Below, one piece after another: positions 33,580-43,110 of a stretch of DNA of 64,000 nucleotides. The stretch spans positions 186,001 to 250,000 of the forward strand of contig SUGL01000001.1 of assembly GCA_004963905.1 (NCBI GenBank). Direction: 5' to 3'. The stretch's first letter is position 1. The number at the start of each line of letters is the position of its first letter. The DNA is from Mesorhizobium sp. (lineage in GTDB: Bacteria; Pseudomonadota; Alphaproteobacteria; Rhizobiales; Rhizobiaceae). The notes under the pieces are model-generated. The model was given only the letters and a program-made list of their open reading frames with translations. It was not told where the DNA came from and made no database searches. The position numbers and the translations under genes were made by a program.

Positions 33580-34857
33580 CTACCCGCCCGATTTCGCCAC
33601 CAGCAGGGGAACGATCCGATCGCTCTCGGCGACGGCAGGGCGGCCGGCGGCGGCATAGGGGATGCCGAGCGCGTCCCAGGTCTCGACCAGCGCGTCCTGC
33701 AATTGGGCGATCAGCGCGTCCGAATGGAAGGGTGTGGGCGTGATGCGCAACCGCTCGGTGCCGCGCGGCACCGTCGGGTAGTTGATCGGCTGGATGTAGA
33801 TGCCGTGCACGCCGAGCAGCCGGTCGCTCGCCATCTTGCAGAGCTCGGGGTCGCCGACCAGCACCGGCACGATGTGGGTGGCCGATGCCATCACCGGCAG
33901 CCCGGCCGCGGCAAGCACCTGCTTGGTTCTGGCCGCCTGGCGCTGCTGCGCGTCGCGCTCGGCCTGCGAGCGCTTCAGATGCCTGATCGAGGTGGTGGCC
34001 GCCGCCGCGATCGCCGGCGGCAGCGCGGTGGTGAAGATGAAGCCCGGCGCATAGGAGCGCACCGCGTCGATCACCGCGCTCGTGCCGGTGATGTAGCCGC
34101 CGAGCGTGCCGAAGGCCTTGGCCAAGGTGCCCTCGATGATGTCGATGCGGTCGGCAAGCCCCTCGCGCTCGGTGATGCCGCCGCCGCGCGGCCCGTACAT
34201 GCCCACCGCATGCACCTCGTCGATATAGGTCATGGCGTTGTAGCGCTCGGCGAGCTCGACGATCTGCCGGATCGGCGCGATGTCGCCGTCCATCGAATAG
34301 ACGCTTTCGAACACGATCAGCTTGGCGCGCTCGCGCCCTGCCGCCTGCAAGAGGCTCTCCAGATGCGCCACGTCGTTGTGGCGAAAGATCTTCTTCTCTG
34401 CGCCGGAGCGCCGCACGCCCTCGATCATCGAGGCGTGGTTCAACTCGTCGGAGATGATCAGGCAGTTGGGCAAAAGCCTGGCAATGGTCGAGATCGAGGC
34501 CTCGTTGGAGACGAAGCCGGAGGTGAAGACCAGCGCCGCCTCCTTGTCGTGCAGGTCGGCAAGCTCATGCTCGAGCTCGACCAGCGGGTTGGAGGTGCCG
34601 GAAATGTTGCGGGTGCCGCCGGCGCCCGAGCCCATCTTGCCCGCCGCGGTCTGGAAGGCGGCGATCACGTCCGGGTTCTGGCCCATGCCGAGATAGTCGT
34701 TGGAACACCAGACGGTGATTTCCTGGGCGCGGCCGCCTGAACGCCAGATGGCGCGCGGAAACTTGCCCACCATGCGCTCGAGGTCGGCGAAAACGCGGTA
34801 GCGCCGCTCCGCATGGAGCTGCTCGATCGCATCTTCGAAGAACCGCTGGTAATTCAT
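33580..34857 (-). CDS. hemA: 5-aminolevulinate synthase
   Basis: A 425-residue PLP enzyme that condenses glycine and succinyl-CoA to 5-aminolevulinate, the first step of haem synthesis in alphaproteobacteria. Visible landmarks: [37 protein letters not shown], the PLP aspartate in [13 protein letters not shown], and the PLP lysine in [14 protein letters not shown]. The start gives the usual [11 protein letters not shown] terminus. A TTGA-N6-TCAA box lies 90 bp upstream, which fits low-oxygen induction to feed haem to the cbb3 oxidase encoded later in the window. Confidence 0.95.
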   Translation of the reverse strand: MNYQRFFEDAIEQLHAERRYRVFADLERMVGKFPRAIWRSGGRAQEITVWCSNDYLGMGQNPDVIAAFQTAAGKMGSGAGGTRNISGTSNPLVELEHELADLHDKEAALVFTSGFVSNEASISTIARLLPNCLIISDELNHASMIEGVRRSGAEKKIFRHNDVAHLESLLQAAGRERAKLIVFESVYSMDGDIAPIRQIVELAERYNAMTYIDEVHAVGMYGPRGGGITEREGLADRIDIIEGTLAKAFGTLGGYITGTSAVIDAVRSYAPGFIFTTALPPAIAAAATTSIRHLKRSQAERDAQQRQAARTKQVLAAAGLPVMASATHIVPVLVGDPELCKMASDRLLGVHGIYIQPINYPTVPRGTERLRITPTPFHSDALIAQLQDALVETWDALGIPYAAAGRPAVAESDRIVPLLVAKSGG

Positions 34858-34946
34858 TGTTGAACTCCTATGCAGAAAGCGCCGCCCGCGAATTGCGACG
34901 GTCGATCCACTGGACTCAAACTTATGAACCGAGGGAAGGCTCCGCT

Positions 34947-34960
34947 TTGAGCTATGTCAA
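34947..34960. promoter_or_regulatory. FNR/FixK-type box before hemA
   Basis: TTGAGCTATGTCAA keeps both TTGA/TCAA half-sites. Its centre is 97 bp before the hemA start, similar to the other boxes in this window, and hemA is a known FixK/FnrN target in rhizobia. Confidence 0.5.
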
Positions 34961-35145
34961 ATCGCGGGACGCCTGGATGTGTTCGACGTGCCGCCGAACG
35001 AGACCGCGCTCCGTAGCCAAGAAGCTCGCGCCCAAAAAAGGCAGGGGCATTGCAATCCCGTGATCGCGGCGGGCAGGTTCGACGCCAACGACCAAAACTG
35101 ATTCAAGTCAAAGCGAGAAACCACTTTTCAGCTCATGCTGATTGA

Positions 35146-35361
35146 ATGTGGAATCCCATAGCAAGTGCTCCGTTTGGCCGCAGCCTCGAACTAGCCGTTC
35201 TGGACGAGGACGGCTTGCATGCGCTTGTATTTCCTTGCGAAAAAGGTCGGGAAGGATGGCGGGACGCCGTTACCGGCGTGCGCGTCGATATCCGGCCGAC
35301 CCACTGGCGCGAATGGGACCCTCGAAAAGATAAGACGGCTTCGCTTCGAAACCTGCCTTAG
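35146..35361 (+). CDS. Small conserved-looking hypothetical protein
   Basis: A 71-residue soluble protein with a pattern I associate with a small rhizobial family: IASAPFGRSLELAVLDEDG, then HALVFPCEKGREGW and PTHWREWD. Homologues as I remember them end soon after HWREW; the extra tail here ends with a TAG (35359-35361) that is the first three bases of a dispersed repeat. No clear Shine-Dalgarno sequence. Function unknown. Confidence 0.6.
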   Translation: MWNPIASAPFGRSLELAVLDEDGLHALVFPCEKGREGWRDAVTGVRVDIRPTHWREWDPRKDKTASLRNLP

Positions 35362-35515
35362 AGCGGCGAGTCCGGACGGAAAACCGCTGCGCACTTCTCC
35401 TGGATTGGTTGCTTCAAGCGTGTCGCGATCTCTCAGGTTCGCTCGGTGCGCTTCAGATTTTTGATTTACGCATGTCTTTGCCCCGGGAACCGGTTCCCAC
35501 TTTCGGGAGACATGC
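35359..35515. repeat. Composite mosaic repeat (both types)
   Basis: TAGAGCGG, then CCGGACGGAAAACCGC and ACTTCTCCTGGATTG (first type), joined to AAGCGTGTCGCGATCTCTCA, ACGCATGTCTTTGCCC and GGTTCCCACTTTCGGGAGACATG (second type). It fills the gap between the 71-residue protein gene and the fixJ stop codon, touching both. Confidence 0.8.
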
Positions 35516-35516
35516 T

Positions 35517-36134
35517 TCAACGTTTGGGCTCGGCGATCAAGGCCATGCGCACCAGATGCGAGAGGCTGCCGGCGCCCATCTTGCTCATGACGTTGGCGCG
35601 ATGGATTTCGACCGTGCGTGGACTGATCCCGAGATCATAGGCAATCGTCTTGTTCGGCAACCCGGAGACAAGCCCATCGAGCACCTGACGCTCCCGCTCG
35701 GACAAGGTGGCAAGGTTCTTCCGGATCTCGGCCGATTGCGGGTGCGTGGCTACCGCTTGAGTTCGGTTGTCAAGGGCAGAACGAATGGCATTGATGAGCA
35801 CCTCATCGTCGAATGGTTTCTCGATGAAGTCGGAGGCGCCCTCCTTCATCGCCTGGACAGCCAATGCGACGTCGGCATGTCCCGTCATCACGATCACGGG
35901 CACGCTCAGGCCACGGGCTTTCAGTTGCCGCAGGAATTCGATGCCGTCGATGCCGGGCATGCGCACGTCGGTGACGATGCAGCCGTCGATCTCCTTGGGT
36001 TCCGCCGCCAGGAACGCGGTTGCCGATTCATGCAGGCGCACGGCAAAGTCGGCTGTCGCGAGGAGGAACCCCAGGGACTTGCGAACGTCGACGTCGTCAT
36101 CGACGACATGCACAACATCATTGGCCACTGGCAA
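35517..36134 (-). CDS. fixJ: FixJ-type response regulator
   Basis: A 205-residue two-domain regulator. The receiver (residues 5-120) has the acidic cluster [10 protein letters not shown], phospho-acceptor Asp56 in [11 protein letters not shown], the MTGHAD loop and EKPFDD lysine. The LuxR/GerE-type HTH occupies residues 140-200 ([38 protein letters not shown]). Phosphorylated FixJ activates fixK-type genes under low oxygen. Its start overlaps the fixL stop by 17 bp, so the pair is co-translated. The dispersed repeat begins right after its stop. Confidence 0.92.
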   Translation of the reverse strand: MPVANDVVHVVDDDVDVRKSLGFLLATADFAVRLHESATAFLAAEPKEIDGCIVTDVRMPGIDGIEFLRQLKARGLSVPVIVMTGHADVALAVQAMKEGASDFIEKPFDDEVLINAIRSALDNRTQAVATHPQSAEIRKNLATLSERERQVLDGLVSGLPNKTIAYDLGISPRTVEIHRANVMSKMGAGSLSHLVRMALIAEPKR

Positions 36135-37719
36135 CCTCTTCCTTCTCTACAGCGCGCAGCGTGAACCGAAACGCGGCGCCACCGCCGGGTGGCGACTCTG
36201 CCCAGATATGACCACCGTGGGACTCGACGATAGTGCGACAAATGGACAGGCCGACACCCATTCCGTGCTTCTTGGTGGTGACGAAAGGCTGGAAGAGCTG
36301 GGCCGAAACCTCTGGCGCCAACCCCGGGCCGGTATCGATGACACCAACCTCCATCATACCGTCGTGCCGCGCCTTGGTTGCGACACGCAATTCCCGACGT
36401 GGCGCGCCGTGCATGGCCTCCACGGCGTTTCTCATCAGGTTCAGCAATACCTGCTCGATCTGAATTCTGTCGGTCAATACGAGTTCGGCCGCCGGATCGA
36501 GATCGTAGCTGACGCGCACGTCCGCTTCCCTGGCGCCGACCAAGGCGAGCGACGAGGCGTCCTCGATGAGCGTTGGCAGACGTTCGACCTTATGCTCGCT
36601 TTCGCCCCTGGCGACAAAATCCCTGAGACGACGGATGACGTCGCCGGCGCGCAAGGCCTGTTCGGCAGCCTTCTCGACAGCTTCATGCAACATCGCGGCG
36701 TTCTCGTCCTTGCTCTTTTCGAGGAGACGGCGGCTGCCTTTGAGATAGTTCGTGATGGCCGTCAGCGGCTGGTTTATCTCATGCGCCAATGTCGAGGCCA
36801 TTTCGCCCAGCGCGGTGAACCGCGCCATGTGAAGCAGTTCCTGCTGCTGCTCCTGCATCCTGGCTTCCGTCCTGTGGCGTTCCGTCAAGTCGCGGCAAAA
36901 GCCGGTGAAGAAGCGACCCGTTCCCGGATGCATTTCGCCGACGGCGAGTTCCATCGGAAACGTCGATCCGTCCTTGCGCATTCCGGTCACCGCACGCCCT
37001 ATCCCGATAATGCGCCGCTCCCCGGTCGTCAGGTAACGCTGCATGTAGGCGTCGTGTTCGTCCCGGTATGGGGAGGGCATAAGCAACTTGACGTTTTGAC
37101 CGATGACCTCGCTGGCCTTGTAACCAAACAATGTCTCGGCCGCCGTGCTGAAGGATTGGATATTGGCGCTTTCGTCGATGACGATCATTGCGTCGGGAAC
37201 AGTCGCCAGGATCGAACGCAGGTGGTCTTCGCGCAATTGCAGCGCAGCATTGGCGAACGACAGGTCGCTGACATCCGTGCCCTGAACGAAGATCGCGGCG
37301 ATCCGGCCGTCCTTGGCCCTGATGGGCTGGTAGACGAAGTCGAGGATACGCTCTTCCGCAAGGCCGGTTTCAGGATTGTGCAGGACAATTTTGGCATTGC
37401 GGCCGACATAGGGCTCGCCGGTTTCGCTGACACGATCGAGCAATTCGAAGAATCCCTGGCCCTCGAGCTCGGGCAAGGCCTCGCGAACCGACTTGCCGAT
37501 GACCTGCCGTTGGCCGATCAGGTGTTGGTAGGCAGCATTGGTCAATTGAAAGACGTGGCCCGGCTCACCGAGCAGGGTCATGAAACCGGGAGCCTGATCG
37601 AACATCAGCGCGAGAAGCTGATGTTCCGGCGGGTAGTCTCGCCCCATTTCACCATCAGATGCCGGAAACGCCGCGGCGATGGCTTCAGGTGAAACTTCTC
37701 CCTTTTTGCTCACGGGCAT
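36118..37719 (-). CDS. fixL: Oxygen-sensor histidine kinase FixL
   Basis: A 533-residue soluble sensor kinase. The first PAS domain spans about residues 35-155, the second, haem-binding PAS about 165-275, the dimerisation/H-box carries His313 ([10 protein letters not shown]), and HATPase_c spans about 410-525 ([16 protein letters not shown]). In the second PAS, His222 (DEHDAYM) corresponds to the haem-ligating His200 of Bradyrhizobium FixL, and Arg228 and Arg242 keep the same +6 and +20 spacing as Arg206 and Arg220. It should be active without oxygen and phosphorylate FixJ. No membrane segments, unlike Sinorhizobium FixL. Divergent from the usp gene across a TTGAT-N4-ATCAA box. Confidence 0.93.
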   Translation of the reverse strand: MPVSKKGEVSPEAIAAAFPASDGEMGRDYPPEHQLLALMFDQAPGFMTLLGEPGHVFQLTNAAYQHLIGQRQVIGKSVREALPELEGQGFFELLDRVSETGEPYVGRNAKIVLHNPETGLAEERILDFVYQPIRAKDGRIAAIFVQGTDVSDLSFANAALQLREDHLRSILATVPDAMIVIDESANIQSFSTAAETLFGYKASEVIGQNVKLLMPSPYRDEHDAYMQRYLTTGERRIIGIGRAVTGMRKDGSTFPMELAVGEMHPGTGRFFTGFCRDLTERHRTEARMQEQQQELLHMARFTALGEMASTLAHEINQPLTAITNYLKGSRRLLEKSKDENAAMLHEAVEKAAEQALRAGDVIRRLRDFVARGESEHKVERLPTLIEDASSLALVGAREADVRVSYDLDPAAELVLTDRIQIEQVLLNLMRNAVEAMHGAPRRELRVATKARHDGMMEVGVIDTGPGLAPEVSAQLFQPFVTTKKHGMGVGLSICRTIVESHGGHIWAESPPGGGAAFRFTLRAVEKEEVASGQ

Positions 37720-37797
37720 TCTCCGGATTGAAGCACAGCAGCGGTCGCTGATGTAGCATTCATCTTTTTACCCGCCAAACGGTCACTGCGGGCGATT

Positions 37798-37811
37798 TTG
37801 ATCGGTATCAA
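37798..37811. promoter_or_regulatory. FNR/FixK box between fixL and usp
   Basis: TTGATCGGTATCAA is a perfect TTGAT-N4-ATCAA. Its centre lies 70 bp before the usp start and 85 bp before the fixL start, so it could serve both directions. Confidence 0.75.
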
Positions 37812-37874
37812 GGCACTGCACCTCCGCACGATGCAAAAAACGAAGGAGACTTTCCGCGTCGGCGAGGTGCCCGC

Positions 37875-38684
37875 ATGTCCTACAAAACGATAGTCGTCAA
37901 TCTGGCCGTTGATGCAAACCCCGCGCCGATCGTAAAGCTGGCAACGGAACTCGCGCAGCGTTTCGATGCTCACCTCGTCGGCTTCGCCGCCGCCGACGTT
38001 CCGCCTTTGGTGTCGACGGGAGAAGGCCTGGTCTACGAAGGCGAGGTCATGCAGATTGCTCGCACGGAGATCGAGAAGCGTCTTGCCGAACTGCGCGACA
38101 TTTTCGAGAATATCGTCCCGAACTCGATAAGCAGCGAATGGACGCAGTACATCTGCGGTCCGACGCGTGCTCTCGGCATAGCTGCCCGTTCGGCCGACCT
38201 TATCGTGACCGCCGATGGCGGGGAGGATGTCTTCCGCGCCGTCGATATCGGAAGCCTTGTGCTCGGCGCCGGGCGCCCGGTGCTGGTCACCTCGGGCAAT
38301 GCCGAACACCTTCTGGCGAAGACAGTCCTTGTCGCCTGGAAGGACAGCAGGGAGGCGCGAAGGGCGTTGTCCGACTCCCTGCCGTTCCTGGCCAAGGCCA
38401 ACGAGGTGGTCGTTGCCACCATGGAGACCGGCCCCACAGGAGATGTTCGAAACAGCCTCGCCGACGTCGCTGTTTTTTTGGAGCAACATGGCATCACGGC
38501 GCGAACCGAAGTGATCGCCGGTGACGCGGACGGTGACAGGCTGGTGGCGTTCGCACGCTCGATCCATGCCGATCTGATCGTTTCCGGAGCCTACGGCCAC
38601 AGCCGGCTGAGCGAATGGGCCTTCGGCGGTGTCACGCGCTCGCTGATCGACGAGAGCGGCATCAATCGCCTCCTGTCGAACTGA
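37875..38684 (+). CDS. Universal stress protein (two Usp domains)
   Basis: A 269-residue cytoplasmic protein with two tandem Usp folds. Domain 1 starts YKTIVVNLAVDANPAP, domain 2 near residue 152 with LLAKTVLVAWKDSREARRAL. The C-terminal ATP-binding G-x2-G-x9-G pattern is visible as SGAYGHSRLSEWAFGGVTRSLI. UspA-type proteins are common members of FixK/FNR regulons; the perfect box upstream supports this here. GAGG lies 7 nt before the ATG. It is followed after about 50 bp by the MgtA-type ATPase gene on the same strand. Confidence 0.88.
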   Translation: MSYKTIVVNLAVDANPAPIVKLATELAQRFDAHLVGFAAADVPPLVSTGEGLVYEGEVMQIARTEIEKRLAELRDIFENIVPNSISSEWTQYICGPTRALGIAARSADLIVTADGGEDVFRAVDIGSLVLGAGRPVLVTSGNAEHLLAKTVLVAWKDSREARRALSDSLPFLAKANEVVVATMETGPTGDVRNSLADVAVFLEQHGITARTEVIAGDADGDRLVAFARSIHADLIVSGAYGHSRLSEWAFGGVTRSLIDESGINRLLSN

Positions 38685-38736
38685 CTGTCCGGCCGTGGCG
38701 ACCAGAACGGCAGACGACGCGGATCGGCCGACAGCC

Positions 38737-41379
38737 ATGGCAAGCAACGAGCAATCGATCGGCCGCTCTCCTGGTCTTGTCGAGCATGCCTACTGGTCGC
38801 TCGGAACAGATCAGTTGATCGGGCAGCTGGAAACCTCCACCTCCGGTCTTATGAGCCCGGACGCAGCGGTCCGGCTCGCCAAATTCGGACGAAACGCGCT
38901 GGCACCGCGGTCCGACGCATCCGCGTTGGCTGTCTTCGCGCGCCAGTTTCGCAGCCCGCTGGTCCTGATCCTCGTCTTTGCCGCCGCCGTTTCGGTGTTC
39001 GTCGGCGAGGGTCATGAAGCAGCGATCATCGGCGCGATCGTGCTGGCCAGCTGCATCCTCAGCTTCACACAGGAGTATGGCGCTTCCCGCGCGATGGAGG
39101 CACTGCGGCAGCGTGTCGCCCGCAGGGCGACCGTTCTGAGGGACGGGCTCGAACGCACGGTCGGTGTCGAGGACATCGTTCCTGGCGACGTCGTTTGTCT
39201 GTCGGCCGGCAATCTCATCCCGATCGACGGCGTGATCCTGGAGTCGCGGGACTTCAACGTCAGCGAATCCGTTCTGACCGGCGAGACCTTTCCCGTTGTG
39301 AAGTCCGCCGGCCGGTCCGCGCCTGAAGCCGGCATCGCGCAGCGGACCAATGCGGTTTTCACCGGCACGTCGGTTCGCAGCGGAACGGCAAAAGTGCTTG
39401 CCGTGGCCACGGGAACGCGGACCGAATTCGCATCGATAGCCGAAGCGTTGGAGCGACGGATTCCCGAGACCGAGTTTGCTCGCGGCATCAGGATGTTCGG
39501 ATATCTGATGACCGAGATCATGCTTGCGATCGTCATCCTGGTATTCTTCGCCAACGTAATGCTCGACAGGCCCTTGATCGAGTCGCTGCTGTTTTCGCTT
39601 GCCCTGGCGGTTGGCCTGACGCCCGAACTGCTTCCCGCAATCATCAGCGTCACCCTGGCCAGGGGCGCGCGCACGATGGCCGCCAGCGGCGTCATCGTAC
39701 GTCGCCTCGATGCGATCGAGAATCTCGGCAGCATGGACCTGCTGTGCACGGACAAGACAGGAACTCTGACGGAAGGCGTCATCCACCTCGATGGGTCGTT
39801 CGACGTCGAGGGCAATGCTTCGAGAGAGGTTCTGCTTTGGGCACGGCTGAACGCGACCTTGCAGACCGGGCTGAAGAATCCCCTGGACGAAGCAATAGCG
39901 AGTGCTCCGCCTGGACAGGAGGATCTGTCCGGTTTCGCCAAGATCGACGAGATCCCATATGATTTTGTTCGGAAGCGGCTGTCGGTCGCCCTGCGGGAGG
40001 GGGCGCGCGAACAGATCCTGGTGACCAAGGGGGCCGTCCAGAACGTTCTCGACGCATGTGCCTTCGTGCAAGGTCCACATGGGTTGCAATCCCTGGGCTC
40101 GGCGGAGCGCCAGGCGATCGACGAGAAATTCAGGCGTTGGAGCGCGCAGGGGTATCGCGTTCTCGGTCTGGCGATCCGGCGCTTTCAGAACAAGGCAGGC
40201 TTCAGCCGGGACGACGAAACCGCGATGGCCTTCGCGGGATTCCTGCTCTTTCTCGATCCGCCGAAGGAGGGGGTGCGGGAAACGCTTTCGGCACTTGCCG
40301 ATCGCGGCATCGGCGTGAAGGTCATTTCCGGCGACAATCGCTATGTCGCCGCGCATCTGGCCGAGGCCGTAGGTCTCCGGTCCGACAGGATCATGACGGG
40401 CGAAGACCTGTCGAAAATGACGAAGAACGGGCTTCTGGCCAGCGTTCGCAGCACCGATCTTTTCGTCGAGATCGATCCGAACCAGAAAGAGCGCATCGTC
40501 GACGCGCTGCGCCGCAGCGGTCACGTCGTCGGCTACCTCGGCGATGGCATCAACGACGCGCCAGCGCTTCATGAAGCCGACATAGGCATCTCGGTCGACA
40601 CCGCTGTCGATGTGGCCCGAGAGGCCGCCGACATCATCTTGCTGAAGCGTGACCTGGGCGTTCTGGTGCAGGGCGTCGACGATGGCCGAAAGACGTTCGC
40701 CAACACGATGAAATACATCTCCATCACGACCAGCGCCAACTTCGGCAACATGATCAGCATGGCCGCCGCTTCGCTATACCTGCCGTTTCTGCCGCTACTG
40801 GCCAAGCAGATCCTGCTCAACAATTTTCTATCGGACATTCCCGCGGTTGCGATAGCGAGCGACAACGTCGATCCGGACCAGCTCCAGCAGCCCCGTCATT
40901 GGGATATTCATTTCGTCCGACAGTTCATGGTCACCTTCGGGCTCGTCAGCTCGCTATTCGACTTTTTGACGTTTGCCTTCCTGCTGTATGTGGTTCGCGC
41001 AGAAGCATCGGCATTTCAGACCGGCTGGTTCGTCGAATCTCTGCTCACGGAGCTCTTGATCCTGCTCATTATACGCACTCGAAAATCCTTCTGGGCGAGC
41101 CGTCCAAGCCGGCTGCTTGCGTCGCTTGCACTGGCGGTCGGCGGTCTCGCGGTCGCGATCCCCTACACGCCCGTCGCGGGCTGGTTCGCATTCGTGCCAT
41201 TGCCGTGGCCCGTGCTCATGGGATTGATTGCGATAACGGGTTGCTACGTGCTGGTCTCCGAGTTGACCAAGCATTGGCTCTTCGATCGGGGAAACGGCGG
41301 CCCGCGCAGACGAAAGGCAAGGAGCCCGCAACACGGGCGCCGCCGTCCAAAACGCGAGTCGGCCCGTGTTGCCGGCTGA
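38737..41379 (+). CDS. mgtA: Magnesium-translocating P-type ATPase
   Basis: A P-type ATPase of class IIIB, about 880 residues. An N-terminal cation-ATPase domain (YWSLGTDQLIGQLET) precedes the TGE actuator motif (SVLTGETFPVV), the phosphorylation motif CTDKTGTLTEG, the hinge GDGINDAP and about ten membrane helices; NFLSDIPAVAIASDNVD near the C-terminal helices is typical of MgtA/MgtB. It imports Mg2+ across the inner membrane. ATG 38737 is preferred; GTG 38695 would add 14 residues, and neither has a strong Shine-Dalgarno. It lies downstream of the usp gene and could be co-transcribed from the FNR/FixK box. I saw no MgtC or Mg2+ leader element. Confidence 0.88.
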   Translation: MASNEQSIGRSPGLVEHAYWSLGTDQLIGQLETSTSGLMSPDAAVRLAKFGRNALAPRSDASALAVFARQFRSPLVLILVFAAAVSVFVGEGHEAAIIGAIVLASCILSFTQEYGASRAMEALRQRVARRATVLRDGLERTVGVEDIVPGDVVCLSAGNLIPIDGVILESRDFNVSESVLTGETFPVVKSAGRSAPEAGIAQRTNAVFTGTSVRSGTAKVLAVATGTRTEFASIAEALERRIPETEFARGIRMFGYLMTEIMLAIVILVFFANVMLDRPLIESLLFSLALAVGLTPELLPAIISVTLARGARTMAASGVIVRRLDAIENLGSMDLLCTDKTGTLTEGVIHLDGSFDVEGNASREVLLWARLNATLQTGLKNPLDEAIASAPPGQEDLSGFAKIDEIPYDFVRKRLSVALREGAREQILVTKGAVQNVLDACAFVQGPHGLQSLGSAERQAIDEKFRRWSAQGYRVLGLAIRRFQNKAGFSRDDETAMAFAGFLLFLDPPKEGVRETLSALADRGIGVKVISGDNRYVAAHLAEAVGLRSDRIMTGEDLSKMTKNGLLASVRSTDLFVEIDPNQKERIVDALRRSGHVVGYLGDGINDAPALHEADIGISVDTAVDVAREAADIILLKRDLGVLVQGVDDGRKTFANTMKYISITTSANFGNMISMAAASLYLPFLPLLAKQILLNNFLSDIPAVAIASDNVDPDQLQQPRHWDIHFVRQFMVTFGLVSSLFDFLTFAFLLYVVRAEASAFQTGWFVESLLTELLILLIIRTRKSFWASRPSRLLASLALAVGGLAVAIPYTPVAGWFAFVPLPWPVLMGLIAITGCYVLVSELTKHWLFDRGNGGPRRRKARSPQHGRRRPKRESARVAG

Positions 41380-41452
41380 ACCCCCGCAGTGCCGCGGCGG
41401 CCGGAAGACCTTGGGCCGACCGCAAGGTCCGGGTCGACGGCAGGGAAGCCAG

Positions 41453-42013
41453 CTATGCGATATCACCTACATCCGGCGACCGCTTTCTGCCATTGATCAT
41501 CGACCTCACCAGGTTCTCTCCATGGCGGACGCTGGCAAGAGCGACGCCGGCTATGTGAATGGCGACAAGGACAAGGATGGCGTTGCCCAGGAGCTCGTGG
41601 ACGAGCTGCACCCACGCCACACCCCAATAGGCATCCGTGGTTTGCATCCAGCCCGTCAAGGCGATGCCGCAGATGCAGGCAAGAAGGGCCAGCACCATTG
41701 CCGCGCCTGCGGGGTTGTGGCCGACATATCGCCGTTCCCGCTTGTGCGCGATGTCCTTGAGATAGTCGAGGGTCTGTCGGGGCGACCGAACGAACTGGGC
41801 AAAACGCGTATAGCCGGATCCAAACAGGCCTGCCGTCAATCGGGAAGCAACCAGGGCGATCGCGAGATAGCCCGCGTATTTGTGGACCATCATGATCTCG
41901 CCGGAAGTGAGCCACGCCACCGTCACGCTAAGCACGAGAGCCCAGTGGAAAAGGCGGACATAATACGACCAGACGTTTATCGAGGTCTGCCGTGTGCGGA
42001 CGGTGGCGTTCAT
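41453..42013 (-). CDS. Cytochrome b561-type membrane protein
   Basis: A 186-residue integral membrane protein with four predicted helices. Candidate haem-b histidines lie in YVRLFHWALVL, MMVHKYAGYLA, LVHELLGNAIL and LVAIHIAGV. It fits the Ni/Fe-hydrogenase-like or YdhU cytochrome b family that passes electrons across the membrane. It follows the PepSY gene by 3 bp on the same strand, and the two stand divergent from a two-component system; this arrangement often pairs with redox or cation sensing. Partner enzyme unknown. Confidence 0.83.
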   Translation of the reverse strand: MNATVRTRQTSINVWSYYVRLFHWALVLSVTVAWLTSGEIMMVHKYAGYLAIALVASRLTAGLFGSGYTRFAQFVRSPRQTLDYLKDIAHKRERRYVGHNPAGAAMVLALLACICGIALTGWMQTTDAYWGVAWVQLVHELLGNAILVLVAIHIAGVALASVRHGENLVRSMINGRKRSPDVGDIA

Positions 42014-42016
42014 GAC

Positions 42017-42298
42017 TCAGCCCTCGTCGCCGTCGGTATCGCTGCCGACGGGTGCAAGGCTCTTCGGATCGAACATGGTTTCGACACGCTTGCCTTTGGC
42101 GTCGATGGCGTAGGCCTCGTAGCAGCCGGACTCGGATTTGATGTTGCGGACCTTCCAGCCCTGGGATTCCAGCTTTGCCTGCAGGGCTTCGCGCGGCTGC
42201 CACTCGCTTGCCGGCACGTCGCACTTGTTGCCGGCGAACGCCGCCCCTGTTCCGGCGGTGCAAACGAACAAGGCGGCAATCACAACTGACTTCATCAT
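42017..42298 (-). CDS. Secreted PepSY-domain protein
   Basis: A 93-residue periplasmic protein: a signal peptide (MMKSVVIAALFVCTAGTGAA, cleavage near AFA) and one PepSY-like domain (ALQAKLESQGWKVRNIKSES, then GCYEAYAIDAKGKRVETMFD). Two Cys in the mature part (KCDVP and SGCYE) may form a disulfide. PepSY proteins act as inhibitors or accessory modules and often sit beside cytochrome b561 and two-component systems, as here. GGAG lies 6 nt before ATG 42298; ATG 42295 is equally possible. Confidence 0.83.
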   Translation of the reverse strand: MMKSVVIAALFVCTAGTGAAFAGNKCDVPASEWQPREALQAKLESQGWKVRNIKSESGCYEAYAIDAKGKRVETMFDPKSLAPVGSDTDGDEG

Positions 42299-42447
42299 TT
42301 TTTCTCCATCGGCTAATTCCGATGGCTGGAAGGTCGACGAAGAACCTGACAGCAGGCTGAACGCATCATGCGTCCAAACGGGCAATTGCCCAGCGACTTT
42401 GACAGTGGCAGCCTTGCAGCCGGAAGATGTGCTGATCAGGGGGTCGG

Positions 42448-43110
42448 TTGAGGGTCTTGTTCGTAGAAGACGACGCGGTCCTGGGCGAAGCCATCCGCGA
42501 TCACGTCGCAGCCGACGGACACGCGGTCGACTGGTCGCGCTCGATCGGTGACGCGGCCAGTCACCTCGATGTTGCGGCCTACGACCTTGTCCTCCTCGAT
42601 TTGCAGTTGCCCGACGGCAAGGGCCTTGATTTCCTGAAACGGCTGCGCCGGGCGGGAAACGTCACGCCGGTTATTATCCTTACGGCGCGCGATCAACTCG
42701 CGGACCGGATCGAAGGGCTCAACAGCGGAGCCGACGATTATCTGGTGAAACCGTTCGATCTTGGCGAACTCTCGGCGCGACTCTCCGCCGTCTCGCGCCG
42801 CTACGCCGGAAATCCCAATCCGATCGTTCGTTTGACGGGTGGCGCCGAGGTAGACCTGGCCAAGAGGCTGGTCCTCGTCAGCGGTGTCCAGGCCACATTG
42901 ACAGGTCGCGAATGGGCTGTCCTGGAACTTTTCCTCCACCGGCCCGGAATGGTCATCAGCAAACGACAGGTTGAGGATGCGCTCTATGCCTTCGGCGCCG
43001 AGATCGAGAGCAACACCGTGGAGGTCTATATCAGCCGCCTGCGGCGCAAGATCGGTCGCGATGCCATCGTGACCATGCGCGGCCTCGGATACCGGGTGGC
43101 GATCCAATGA
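42448..43110 (+). CDS. OmpR/PhoB-type response regulator
   Basis: A 220-residue regulator: receiver domain with VEDDAVLGEAI, phospho-acceptor Asp in LVLLDLQLPDGKG, TAR loop (IILTARDQL) and KPFDLGEL lysine; winged-helix DNA-binding domain from about residue 128 (VQATLTGREWAVLELFLHRP, RGLGYRVAI). TTG 42448 is the start, with a good AGGGGG upstream. It is coupled to the sensor kinase gene by ATGA (43107-43110). Targets probably include the divergent PepSY-cytochrome b561 genes. Confidence 0.9.
   Translation: MRVLFVEDDAVLGEAIRDHVAADGHAVDWSRSIGDAASHLDVAAYDLVLLDLQLPDGKGLDFLKRLRRAGNVTPVIILTARDQLADRIEGLNSGADDYLVKPFDLGELSARLSAVSRRYAGNPNPIVRLTGGAEVDLAKRLVLVSGVQATLTGREWAVLELFLHRPGMVISKRQVEDALYAFGAEIESNTVEVYISRLRRKIGRDAIVTMRGLGYRVAIQ

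Noticed and set aside
34857..35063. 68-codon plus-strand frame upstream of hemA
   Set aside because: No ribosome binding site or family pattern; it lies over the hemA promoter and its FNR-type box.
38662..40572. 636-codon minus-strand frame across the Mg2+ ATPase gene
   Set aside because: Antisense shadow of mgtA, whose P-type ATPase motifs are clear.
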